Part shown: piece after piece, positions 23,873 through 35,313 of the stretch | Numbering within the stretch: the stretch's first letter is position 1 | How the letters are laid out: every line of letters starts with the position of its first letter | Assembly: GCA_964304625.1 (NCBI GenBank) | Contig: OZ199838.1 | Location: 2,418,001 to 2,482,000, forward strand | Direction of reading: 5' to 3' | DNA from: Kudoa neothunni | Taxonomy: Eukaryota > Cnidaria | Length of the DNA stretch: 64,000 bases | Program-made: the position numbers and the translations under genes | Notes under the pieces: model-generated | What the model saw: the letters and a program-made list of their open reading frames with translations, nothing else | Told to the model about the DNA's origin: nothing | Databases searched by the model: none

Positions 23873-24627
23873 CAGTGTTTCCCAATATAGGGACCACACC
23901 CCACCGTACCAGTGGAGCGTGAAAAAAGTTTTATGGGACATGGAAATTTTTGAGCGTTTAATGAACGGCTCCAGTACGCTGTGGAAAATCCTTTGGATTG
24001 ATCTGACATGGATAATGGTGAGATAATTGGGTAATGTGATACACTTTGAAATAAATACGTCCAATTTTGATATCGATTATTTTTAAGTGACTATTAATAG
24101 CACTAGACAATACCAAAAGCAATGAATAATTATATAAAAATAAATAACAACATGTAACGTCGTCTTCACCCCAAAAATCGGAGTGGTTTTAACCTCAATC
24201 TTGTCTCATTCATAATAATTGTGATCTTCCTTATTTTTGATTCACCCATATATAATATTGATTAATTTTCTATCGAGATTATTTATTTTTGGTTCATTAG
24301 CCTTGTATACACGAAAGTCTTTCCTAATGAGGGTTGGATTACCACGAGATTCATTCTATGCTGTTTTTGAAGGAATGAAGAACTAAATATGTTAATTTTT
24401 AAGGCCCATCGATAAATTAAGTTAGGTCTGATCGACCACATTTCAATTTTTATGAAAAAATGAATATCTATTAATTGTTTTCAAATTTTAATGTGATAGG
24501 GAGTTTCATTAAAAATCATCAACAGTTTAAGTAATAAAAATCGATACTTTTGAAAGAGGTGGGTGGGCTGTGGAACTTTTTTTCAAGAAAAAGTGCAGCG
24601 CAATAGAAAAAAGGTCGTGAAACACTG
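23873..24627. mobile_element. hAT-like non-autonomous element
   Basis: Left end CAGTGTTTCCCAATATAGGG and right end CGTGAAACACTG form hAT-type terminal inverted repeats (CAGTGTTTC shared). About 755 bp, no open frame that looks like a transposase. Both sides next to the ends are GC-richer, with sub-terminal GTGGGTGGG and CCACACCCCACC in inverted relation. I found no matching 8-bp duplication, so the boundaries are less certain than for 14477-14657. Confidence 0.6.
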
Positions 24628-24855
24628 AAATAAATTTTAGCTGATACAAACGGTTTTTCATTTATATAAATTGCAAATAGAATTTTGTTAAGAAAAGATT
24701 GATTTTCCAGGATAAATAGGGTCCAAACGACATAACATTAATAACGTTAAATTAAAAAGCGAAAACATCTCAGAGACTAATGAAGAATAAAAAAATATTA
24801 CCATATTTTCAAGTAAGGCGGTTCACATTCGCGTATAAACGGCGCCAATCGGAAA

Positions 24856-26238
24856 ATGAGTTTGAACATCGAGATTCCTTGGTTAGTTCTTATTAAACAC
24901 TTTAAAAACTACTAAAAATATATCATTAGGTTAGAAAAATATCGACCAAAGCATCTTGATGATGTGATTGGTAATGAGGAAATAATTAATAGACTGAAGG
25001 TTGAATTCGTTTTTATAACAATTCTAAAATAAATATATTGGTTTAGGTGTTTTCAAAATGTGGAAATTTTCCAAATCTTATACTTTCAGTAATATATTTT
25101 AAAGGGCTGGAATTAACACCGACTTGATATGGGTAATTAGGGCGCTCCCGGAATAGGCAAAACCACTAGTATCTTATGCTTGGCCAAAACTCTATTGGGC
25201 CCACACTACAAAGATGCTGTGTTGGAGTTGAATGCTTCGGATGAACGTGGTATTGATGTTGTTCGTAATTTGATCAAATCTTTTGCCCATCAGAAGATGA
25301 CATTACCCGCTCACTGTCACAAAATTATAATTCTTGATGAGGCTGATAGGTATAATTTTGTGTGAAGTGTGTATGTTGATCGACCAATTAAAAAGTCTCA
25401 CGGAAGGAGCTCAACAAGCGCTTCGAAGAACGATGGAAGTTTTTTCAGACACAACACGTTTTGCACTTGCCTGCAACACCTCAGAAAAGATTATTGGTAA
25501 GTGTTTCGATTGAGATTTTCTACTATTGCATCCCAACTATATATCGTTCAGAGCCGATTCAATCACGATGTGCTATATTGAGATTTAAAAGGCTATCCGA
25601 TCACCACATTCTACAACGCCTCCTGGAAATTACTGACAAAGAGGGTGTAATTTATGGCAAAATTTCGAATGCCTTTTCAATCAACTATTGATTTAGATTG
25701 AGAAAACTGACGATGGCCTTGAGGCATTGGTCTACAGTGCTCAAGGGGACATGAGACAAGCAATCAACAACCTCCAAGCTACATATAGTGCCTACAAGTT
25801 GGTAAATGGAGAAAATGTTTTCAAGGTTGGTTTTTGATTACCGCGGTCAAATTGTATTACGTTTTATGTTTCACTCATTAGATATGCGATGAACCTCCTC
25901 CGGCTAAAATTGAGCGAATGATTCAGTGCTGTATTCAAGGGGACATCATTGAAGCGAATTCTCTTATTCAAGGTTTTGCCGGTTCAGGCTATTCCACGTC
26001 GGATATTGTTTCAAATGTGATGCGGTACGCAAAAACCTCAACACTATTGGCAGAACATACTAGGTTGAATTTTCTTAAGGTATTTAACCTCGTTTTTAGC
26101 CTATCCTTTGTTATAATTTGTGTTAATATGGGATTTTAGACGATCGCTATCTTCCAAATGAGTATTGTTGAAGGGCATACCTCGGCGCTACAACTCAGTG
26201 GGTTGGTAGCTTCTTTGTGTGCTATATATAGCTCATAG
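24856..26238 (+). pseudogene. RFC2: Replication factor C subunit 2 gene with one frameshifting extra T (possibly an assembly error)
   Basis: Small clamp-loader subunit that helps load PCNA onto primed DNA in the nucleus. Nine exons: 24856-24881, 24930-24999, 25047-25088, 25141-25349, 25396-25496, 25552-25646, 25697-25825, 25882-26079 and 26140-26238. Landmarks: IPWLEKYRP at the start, Walker [10 protein letters not shown], Walker B IILDEAD, the sensor/arginine-finger region [22 protein letters not shown] and ENVFKICDEP. Whole-length agreement with animal RFC2 is close. All splice phases fit except in exon 5, where a run of seven T (25440-25446) gives one base too many for the conserved [10 protein letters not shown]. 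Everything else is under normal constraint, so a sequencing error or polymorphism is more likely than a dead gene. The last base of exon 5 (25496 or 25497) depends on that call. Confidence 0.88.
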
Positions 26239-29200
26239 ATTATTTTGGTTTCACTCACTTATTCAACCTGTATTGTCATTTAAACCTACTCGTTTCTAAG
26301 TGTCAGCTCACTCTCTCCAAACTACTTTTATTTATGTAGAGGGATATCAGAATAATAAGTTAAAGCACGCTTAATTTGTTTCCGCGCAAATTGAGTTCAA
26401 ATCAAGTTCAGTGGTTGTCAGTTAGTGTGTAATAAAGCTACAGTTCAATGAGTGAGTTCACATCGTCAAGTTAGATTTTAAGATTGTTTGAGCACAATCC
26501 AGTTATTTTACGTGTACTGACTGGAGAGGAGTTTAAACCCCTGTGAATAATTTCAGCTCTACCACCCCTGGGTGTAATCAAATAATTATAATTCATAGCT
26601 TAAATAGTTTCTATTTTCATTCTTCGGTTTCAATAGGTAGAGTTAATGAATTTTCTAAAGATAATTTTGTTAGAACGCCGAAATTAATAATTCAAATAAG
26701 ATAAGGATAACTTTTTGAGTAAGGAGTAGAAGAGGTTATTTTTATAACTGTGTTGAACTATTATCGCGGTTTACAAAATAATGAGGTCAAAACTATCAGA
26801 AAATACTTTATTTACGATAATATTTATCCAAAATCGTGATTTAAATAAAGTATGAATGGGAGTCAAGTAAGATAATGGATAGTTAGATATGGATTGGCAA
26901 AATTCTGTACTGTTATTGAATATTTTCATTTGAATATTTTTCGATGTATTTGACGCCATGACTTCTAATTGGATTATTGGAATAGACAATCTACATGTTG
27001 AAAGCATTCGCAACGCATTATTCCTCCACTTTCTATTTATCGTGGTTTGTAACAAAGAATTATTATTTGGGTAATGGTAAAGTAGTAGGTGGCATCTGAA
27101 AAATACTATCTTGAGCCTGTTTACTCTCGTTGTTTTTTATGGTGTTTATAATAAAATGAACGAATTGTGTTTGAAAAACTTTACTGTCAAAAAGTACATC
27201 TTACTTTTCATATATTCTCAGATAGGCAATAATCATTGCATACTTAATCCATTTTTGCATTCGACAAACATTCGATTAATCTTTAACCTGATTCAATAAC
27301 TATTAAAAAATCATGTTATTTTATATTTCTAATTTAATAAATTATTGTTACCAAGGTGATTATTAGTAATCAACCGTTTAGTATTCCTAGTTCGATATAT
27401 ATCGTAGCTTTTAATAATATGGCCTCTATGCATGCAGCTAACAATTATAAATATTGATTTTAATTGATTTATTTTGTTATAATTGATTGTCGTTGGTCGG
27501 ATTCCTTCAGGATTCTATCGGATCATGTATATTTGATTTATCATCAATTTGATCACTGATGTTAGGCTCTCAGGGATACGTGTATAAAAGAAATCAAATT
27601 GTATTTGATAATCAAGTCCACAGTTTGTTATAGAAAATATTTAAACGCCATCCACATTGTTATCATTATCCATTAGTCGTAGTTACATTATTTACTTTAA
27701 ATGTAATAAAAATCCTTTCTAGATTATTTTTAAAAATTTTTTAATTTTGGTCAGCGATTAAACTCCGTTTAAATGAAGAAATTAATTCCATAGGTATATC
27801 ATTTATTTTATGAAAAATATTAAAGTTGATTTAACCCTAAAACAATCTAATAACGAAAGCGTACAAACTTTTTATTTTTTTTGTTTATGTACATTAACCA
27901 CAGATCTTAGTTTAAAATCAACGAATCTACTGAGTACTAAAGAACAACACGCAACCCTGCAATGAAACCAATATACTAATAAATGTATCCACGTGGATAA
28001 AATTTATAATTATAATTTAAGGTTTTTTTTCTGTGTTGATTATTAGTTCGATTTTTAATGTTTAATAGATTAACCATAAATAATTTTTATTAATATAAAA
28101 ATAGGAAAACTTTGAAATAAACGTTTAAGCTCGTTTTACTTCTTTAAAATAAAAATCACCAAATAATGATAATACACTTTGATTTGGTGATATTGTTAAA
28201 TTTAATGGTGATTAAACTTAGAGCGCACTATTCATTTTCTAGCATCTATAAAAAATTTACTTAAATAATTCCAAATGTTTCCTTAATAGCTTTAAAGACT
28301 TATAAGATAGAACTGCACCTTATAAAACGATAAAATGATTACACATAACGTAAAGTGCTCAATGTCCACCTACGCAATAACCGTTGTTGATTGTATACGG
28401 ATCCGTAGCAATAGCCGCTGCGTTAAATTAGCCACGCGCGCGCATCAAAATTTAGGGAAAAAATCAGAATATGTTATGGGCTTAGTTGTTGAAACTCTCA
28501 GAATTTGATTAAAATTATCATTCAATTTACCTCATAATAGATAAATAAATATTTGTTAATGTATCAATAAATCAGGCGTGGTCCAATAAGGAGTTGAGAA
28601 TTGGTTCGCCTTTATTATATCATTCTATTCGACATAAATTATATTCAGTACTATACTGGTAGCGGTCGGTTATGTTTATCGGCGTGGATTATGCCACGCT
28701 TTCGAGTAAGTTTTTCGGTATCTGCAGATAATAAGACATGAGAAATCAATAAAAATTATTAATACAAATATAATATCGATCCAAGTTCGAATATTATGTA
28801 GTCAAATATTGTCGATAAATAAAATCCCTTATGATTGTGTATAATCATCGGCACGACATCGCATATACTGAGACCACTAGCCTGATTTTACTAAACATAT
28901 ACATTTGTTGTGCTGGAAAACATGGGAATTAATATTTTGAATTCACAAGATAGTTAGAGTGATTAGCTGTATATAACTGGGCTCAATAAATAATTAGTTT
29001 AAATACTCAGCTCCGAATTTATTAAACTAAATTATTCGACTGAGATCGAATATTTTGAGAATAATCGTGAATTTGTAGTTAATATAATAAGGAGATGGAT
29101 AATATCGAATATAGAAAGTGTATTTTAAAAGTAACAAATGTCTTCTGAATTATTGCTGTGGTAATGCAGGAAACTGGGCGATTAGATCACTTTGTTAGTA

Positions 29201-29441
29201 GGTTTATTCTGAGGGAGGATGCAATAGGTGGTAAGTTATGAATTAACACGCACCAGTAATATCAGTTAGTATAATGAACGATACGAATTGATAATCTCAC
29301 AATAAAAAATCATTTCAAATGATAAAATATTAAGAGGATTGAGGGATTACGAATATAGTGCAGACCTGCCTTATTGATTCGATTCTCTATTTGTGATATC
29401 GTGAATTCATCGTTTCATACGAGCAACACATTCTATAGAAT
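26239..29441. other. Long gene-free region
   Basis: 3.2 kb with no supported gene. The ORFs at 26771-27055 (minus) and 27111-27299 (plus) have no recognisable domain. A stretch at about 26336-26567 is GC-richer with weak LTR-like ends (TGTAGAG and CTCTACCA) but no target duplication. The GC-richer patches at 28340-28460 and 28560-28740 were not identified. The AGFG promoter should lie close to 29442. Confidence 0.4.
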
Positions 29442-32120
29442 ATGGTGAACAAGATGAACAATATAGAAACACCCGGAGAAAAAGTAAAGAAATTGGCTAC
29501 TCTCCCATACAACAAAATATGTGGTGATTGTAATATGGGACGGTCAGTTTCAACCAATGCCACCATTGGAACATTTGTTTGCATTGATTGTGGAAATGTT
29601 TTGTAGTTGATTATTAACATTTGATTGAATTCTTCGTCAACTATAACTATAATAATTAAATTTTTATTTTAGACGTTCCATAGTCCCACCTCATCGTATT
29701 CAATCAATATCATTTACGAACTATAGTCATAATGATTATAAATTGTTTCAAATTCACGGAAATGAGGTAATGGATGAAATATGCTATTTTTGTTTCCACG
29801 ATTTATGATACATATGGGACTGATAGATGTGCAAAAAAATCTGGCTTAAATATTTCAACCCACGGAATGAATATTACTCTAAAAAGATAGACGATAGAGT
29901 ACGTGTTCAATACTTAACCGATAAATATGTGCACAAACGCTGGTTGGCTAAAGATGAAGATTTTGACAAGCTAAAAATTGAACTATCTCAAAAACAATTA
30001 TCTAATAACCAAAAAGTAATATTTCCATCTATATACAATAATAAAAGACAACATAAAAGGAACAAACCACAAGCAATACATCAATTAGCGGTATGTCATC
30101 AAACAATCTGTCAACAAGCTTTAGAAAATGTGAAGCCCCAGACTATATAGAACGTCCAGTCTTATGTATATTTTAATCTTGTTATTATTTTTTCGACAAA
30201 ATATATTTAAATTTAAATAAAATCCCAACATAATGTTTTTACGAATTTTATTAAATTTGCTGTTTTGTTATTAAAGTAGTTCGTCGTAATTTTTATTGGA
30301 ATGAGATTAAATATTTCGCAATTTTTATGAGCGTGTGAATGTTAAGCGAAAGTGAATATGTTGTAATAATTTAAATTTTAGCTATTGTTAACAGTAGAAC
30401 TAGTTCACTTTATGATCCGAACGATCTAATGAACCCCAAATTAGGTAAGAATACTCTCGTTGTTATATTTATCGTTAAAAAATTTATTAAGGGAGTGGAG
30501 TATCGACACAAAAAAACGAAAACATTTTCGATCCTTTTGATGAAACTTCCACATTACCCAACATTCAATCGAAGGCTCCTATGGAATGTATCTTCTCAAA
30601 TGATCCATTCGCGCCAATTGTCAATAATGCCAAGTCTGAAAACAATTTATTTGATGTTTTTACCAACAATGAACCGAATGGAATTAACAGCAAACTAGCA
30701 CCTACCACAAAAGTGGAATTCCATTCAACCTCACAGTTAGACGCCCATACGAAATCCCCTTTCGATACTAATTTTAGCTCCACAATCGAATTAAACCCAT
30801 TTTCTATCGTTAAACCTGATATGAACCAATTTCCTATTAAGAATAGTTCGAATATATTTCAAAAAAATGCTAGTATGGGCGATATTTTTGGCGCTGCATC
30901 GGTGACTGACCGAACAAGAGAGTCATTCTCTTCCCCCTTTGACAAAAGTGCTGCATCAACTACACTTAGTCATTCGGTTGCCGCCCAAGACAGGAACTCA
31001 TCTGTCATTGGCAATTTTGTCGCATTTAACCCGTTTGATTCGATATCTGAAGTTGCTCCCATTACCGCTGCCCACCCGAATAAACCTCTTCTAAATTGTT
31101 CTTTGAATGTGGTTCCGAACTCCAGCAATAAATCTGATTTCCCTAAGAATTCTAATGATTTATTCAATCATTCCACTTTTAACAGCCGTACTCTAATTGT
31201 CGTATGGATATTTAGTACAATCTCTATTTAGATTTCAACCCACACATCACTAGCACTCAATCTGAGAATTTATTTTCAACAATGAATCCACAGTCATCTT
31301 CTTCAAGGTCGGAAATTGATTTTTTCACCCCAACTACTCTGCTACCAAACAATAATACCAACGCCAAAACTTCACAAATGCATAATTTCTCAATGGCTGG
31401 ACAAAATCGAGCTTCTACACTTAAACACCATGCATCCAATTCCACTCAACTCGGGATATCAACCAACAGAACCACAAGCCAATCTACACATTCCCCGTTC
31501 GATAATTTTATGCCAGTCTCCTCCAACTCAATGACTGCACCTTCTTTTAATGCTGAAACAACTATGATTGATTCCTTTAATAATGCTACCACTAATTTTA
31601 ACTCAAGTAATCAATCGCATAGCAACTATTACCAAAATAACAATAAAAACATCAATTTATTCAACACAAGTAACCAAGATTTCAGTGGCCGTATGCATAG
31701 TTATGGTTCTAATGGTGATCTATTCAACAACTTTCAATCTAACCAACCCGGATCTAAATACGATGCACTTAGAGATGTAACATTTTAATTAAATTAAGAC
31801 ATAAAAATATAATTATTTAGCTGCATACGGAAACTCATCAAATAACACCATTTGTCACCACCTCAATCCCACCTCCAGAGCTTCCTCATTTTGATGACCT
31901 GGATGCGTTCAAAGAAATGGGATTTGTAATTTTTATTTCTAACTGCAACTAATGTGTGTTAATACATGGCGATTTAGTCAAAGGTTCCTGTAGTTAAACC
32001 TGTGGAGAAAAAAAAGCTAACTTTGTCTCAAATGGCGTCAAAATCCAGCTTAGACACTGTTAGCAGTAACATGGTAATGTTTTATTACTTTATCATTTTT
32101 ATATTGCAAAACAGAAATGA
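29442..32120 (+). CDS. AGFG1: ArfGAP protein with NPF/DPF repeats (AGFG/Hrb type)
   Basis: Clathrin-coat cargo adaptor of the AGFG (Hrb/RIP) family, acting at endocytic vesicles. Exons: 29442-29602, 29673-29766, 29827-about 30095, 30382-30444, 30492-31187, 31232-31776, 31821-31925, 31978-32073 and 32115-32120. The first three exons carry the ArfGAP domain: the zinc motif C-G-D-C ... C-I-D-C, RSIVPPHRIQSISF, and KKIWLKYF with KRWLAK. The family's catalytic Arg position is occupied (V-L-R). The remainder is disordered and Asn/Ser-rich with endocytic motifs: N-P-F at least three times and D-P-F twice. The exon 3 donor is ambiguous (two phase-compatible GTs), and the last intron may be retained, giving a stop at 32167. 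The symbol is a family assignment; AGFG1 and AGFG2 cannot be told apart. Confidence 0.85.
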
Positions 32121-32644
32121 TACTACCACAAAGAATAATATTTATATACATATAAACGATACAGATTGATGGCATTTAACTCTATTATATATTATCAACG
32201 TAATTTAGAGCTATTTATTTGTTTATTTATGTTAATGTTGACTTAGACAATTACAAATTCGATTGAATACAATAATACGTTTGACAAACATATTATATTG
32301 CTACTAGTTTCTCCTTCATATTTTATAATTTCGTGTTGTTACGCTTTTATTTTATATAATAAAATCACAAGAATTTCAAAAATTATGTAAAAATTCATTT
32401 TAAATGTCTCTTTTACAAATTAACATGTTTCACTGTAAATAACATCTACGCGATAAAGCCAATAAATTAAATTTATGTTTGAAATTATAAAGTTCATTCA
32501 AACTATACAAGATTAGAAAAAGAGCAGGGGCACACAAACACCAGCTATCGATGAACTATGAGACGAGCGACGAAAACTAATTAAATTACAATAGAACTTA
32601 AATATTTAATTATTTTTTGATCAGTGAACAAGTTCTGCAATATA
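32121..32644. other. Gene-free spacer
   Basis: AT-rich, downstream of AGFG. Nothing supported. Confidence 0.45.
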
Positions 32645-32760
32645 TCAGCGCTTCTAAGCTCGAATTGGACCCCCCACCCCTTCTGTGTACGATAAGGCGT
32701 AGCCCACCCAAAATTTTTCGGAAACTTTATCTTAAATTTTATAAAAACCTGATTTCACAA
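32645..32760. repeat. Left half of the hAT MITE family seen at 14477
   Basis: Begins CAGCGCTTCTAAGCTCGAAT and follows 14477-14600 through AATTGGAC, CACCCC, TACGATAAGG-GTA and AAAATTTTTCG-AAA. No right terminal repeat follows, so it is a truncated copy. Roughly 75% identical by eye. Confidence 0.6.
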
Positions 32761-33211
32761 GTTATATTAGTACATAAAATTTTTATTCATTATTTCATTA
32801 AAATAATTAAATAAATAAATGATATTTTTATCATTGTATTGGTTTTCTTTTCTTTAGGTTGTATAAACAACAATTTCAAGAAGTTTTTCTTTGGACCGAG
32901 TTTTCTGCTTTCACACAGTATAATACCTGTGCGCTTATTGATACTATATCCGACAATGTGTGGAACATAACCACTGGCCATCTTTTAATTGTTAGATAGA
33001 TTAAATAATTAACACATATTTGATCAACAGTGTCTATTTCTCCCTTGGTGGAATGAAATAATTTATGGATAATTTTTACGCTGTAAATTTATTATTGGCA
33101 TATGATATAATGAGAATAATAAAATAACAGAATTTTAAAATGTAACTTTATTTTTTGAGGAAATCATATGTATAACTAAATTATTTAACACTTTATCCTG
33201 AAAAATAAACT

Positions 33212-33520
33212 TCACATATCATTTTCGGGAATAAAATTGTCAGGAATATCGATTTTGTAATTATCTTTGATACTATTACGTTTCCTTTTCTTGGAAAATG
33301 GGTTTCCAGGATGAACAGTCCGTTCAAAATTTTTACCACAAAGCATCTCATCGTTTGACTTAAAAATTTCTTATATTGAAACATTGGTAATTTAATCATC
33401 TTAATTTTTATATTTACAATATTTAGGACTGGATTCATCACTGTTTTTCATCAATAAATTATCATAACAAGAGTTGTTACTACAAGATTCCATCCATGTC
33501 TGACAGATTTGAACTGGCAT
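33212..33520 (-). CDS. Unrecognised two-exon small protein, 82 aa, with basic patch
   Basis: Exons 33520-33430 and 33369-33212 join in frame through a 60-nt GT-AG intron. The product starts MPVQICQTWMES, has a cysteine- and asparagine-rich N-terminal third, a basic FSKKRKRN segment that could serve as a nuclear localisation signal, and an acidic end (IPDNFIPENDM). Length and splice phase are consistent, but I do not recognise the family. An open frame further along the same strand (32981-32790, starting MASGYVPHIVGYS) is coding-like for about 45 codons but is not linked by a clear splice. Confidence 0.5.
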
Positions 33521-33634
33521 TTTCACAGTAAAAATTTTATTTAAAGCACATGGTGAATCCAGTTAAAAGTTTTTGCGAAAATAAATCCACGTGGAGTCCA
33601 TTGAACTCTGCCCGTGCTCCGAAGAGTTAAGGGG

Positions 33635-34197
33635 CAGGGCTGCCAGCGGGGTTTGAGCAAAACCCAACGATGGACAGTCAAAAAACCCAAGTTTAAGTAC
33701 AAAAGCCCAAGGTCGAGAAAAACGCTAAAATACAAAAAATATAATCGTATCTATTAAAGTTTCTAATCTTTTTAAGATTCTATAGTTACGTTTTTAGATA
33801 TTAAATTGAAATTTATCGTCGTATTATTGTAATTTTTTGGCGCAAACACTCACTCATATTTAATGCCTAGTATAGATCAACATGCCCACAGTTAATCACT
33901 TCCTAGTTCAAGATATATTTTTAACCAACGTTCAAATTTCCTGATAATGTTCGACAATGTTCGGCAACGTTTACTGAGTAATTATGTAATCCTGCCACGC
34001 TAAACAATTGAATGTGATGTCGTTCAATATCGTAAATGTTTAAATTTTAAACACTACATGATACAATCTGAATAGGATGCGTTACTAAAAATATAACTAT
34101 TAATGCCACACAAAAATTTTTTTGTTATTATTCAATGTTTACAGGCATCCATAGAAAATACAAGATCTTGGAGAAAACTCAAGTCCTGACAACCTTG
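33635..34197. mobile_element. hAT-like MITE with near-perfect 8-bp duplication
   Basis: 563 bp, bounded by CAGGGCTGCCAG at the left and CTGACAACCTTG at the right, with imperfect inverted repeats extending into a TTGAG block. Flanks are TTAAGGGG (33627-33634) and TTAAAGGG (34198-34205), 7 of 8 bases equal, as expected of a hAT target duplication that has aged. Non-coding and AT-rich inside. Confidence 0.72.
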
Positions 34198-35313
34198 TTA
34201 AAGGGAATTAGGGGGGTTTTCAATAAGTTGAGCAACAATTAGTTGAGAGAATAGGTTGTAAATTCATTCACTTAGAACAGCGGTCGGCGACCGATATGGC
34301 TGGAAGAGCCAATTATTGATGATGGCAGAAATTTTTCCACTTCCGGGGTCGCACATTACATATAGACTCGAAAATCAAAATATGTACCTTTGAAACCATG
34401 AAAACATACATTCCAGAAAAGTCTGGAGAAAAGTATCGAATTAGTCTATCTATGCGGGATTTTGTAATTAATTAACCTACTATTTTAATTATTAATATAT
34501 TTAACGCAGAAGGAACAATAAAAAAATTATACAGTTGAATTTTTCTGATTATTACAAGTAATATTGTAATTTCAGTTTAAATAGTTTCCATTATGACAAA
34601 TAAGAAACTCTACCACCAATCTCTTTACAACAAGTATCACAAAAAATCTGTCTTTATAAATATTATCGTCAACGAAATTAAAATTTCAAACCTACAATTA
34701 AATCTCTTAAATTTGAAAGAATAACATACTTTCTAGTGTATCTTCCTGAATATGATTATTTTAACCGCATTTTATATGGGGTTTTCTTCGTAATAAAACT
34801 AAAGAACGTTTAATATTACAAGTGAATTCCTTTGTATGGATAACGTTTAATAAAAATGTATGTTTAACTACTTTTTTATCTAAAAAAGTTTATTCAACAT
34901 AATTTTTAAACTATCAACACTCTCATAAGTCTAATTTCAAGGTTTAAAAAATGTTGTGCAGATCAACAAATAATATGTATTTTGTATAATTCTCGAAAAG
35001 TTTATTTGAAAAGAGTTTCAGTTTATTATTGAACTTTTTATTAAGGAGAAATTCTAAGTGATGATAATAAATAATTTTCTAATTTTGAAACGGAAAAAAT
35101 TGAGAACATTTAGAGTTATTGTGTCTCGTCAATAATTGTAACTGTCTGTATAGGACAATGTCTGTGAAGAATTCTTAATATTTATAAGTTTTTTGTTTTT
35201 GCTGATTCTTTTCTTTCTGTATTTAACTTTTATGTTGCAAATTATGAAAATTAGTTCAAGTTGGTTAAGTTGGAGTACCATACATTCTTCCATTGTCCAT
35301 ATATTTCCATTAA

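Noticed and set aside
26336-26567. Solo LTR of a retroelement
   Set aside because: Ends are only loosely inverted, no target duplication, and no second copy in the window.
26771-27055. 94-codon minus-strand ORF
   Set aside because: No domain, no linked exons, and composition typical of translated AT-rich DNA.
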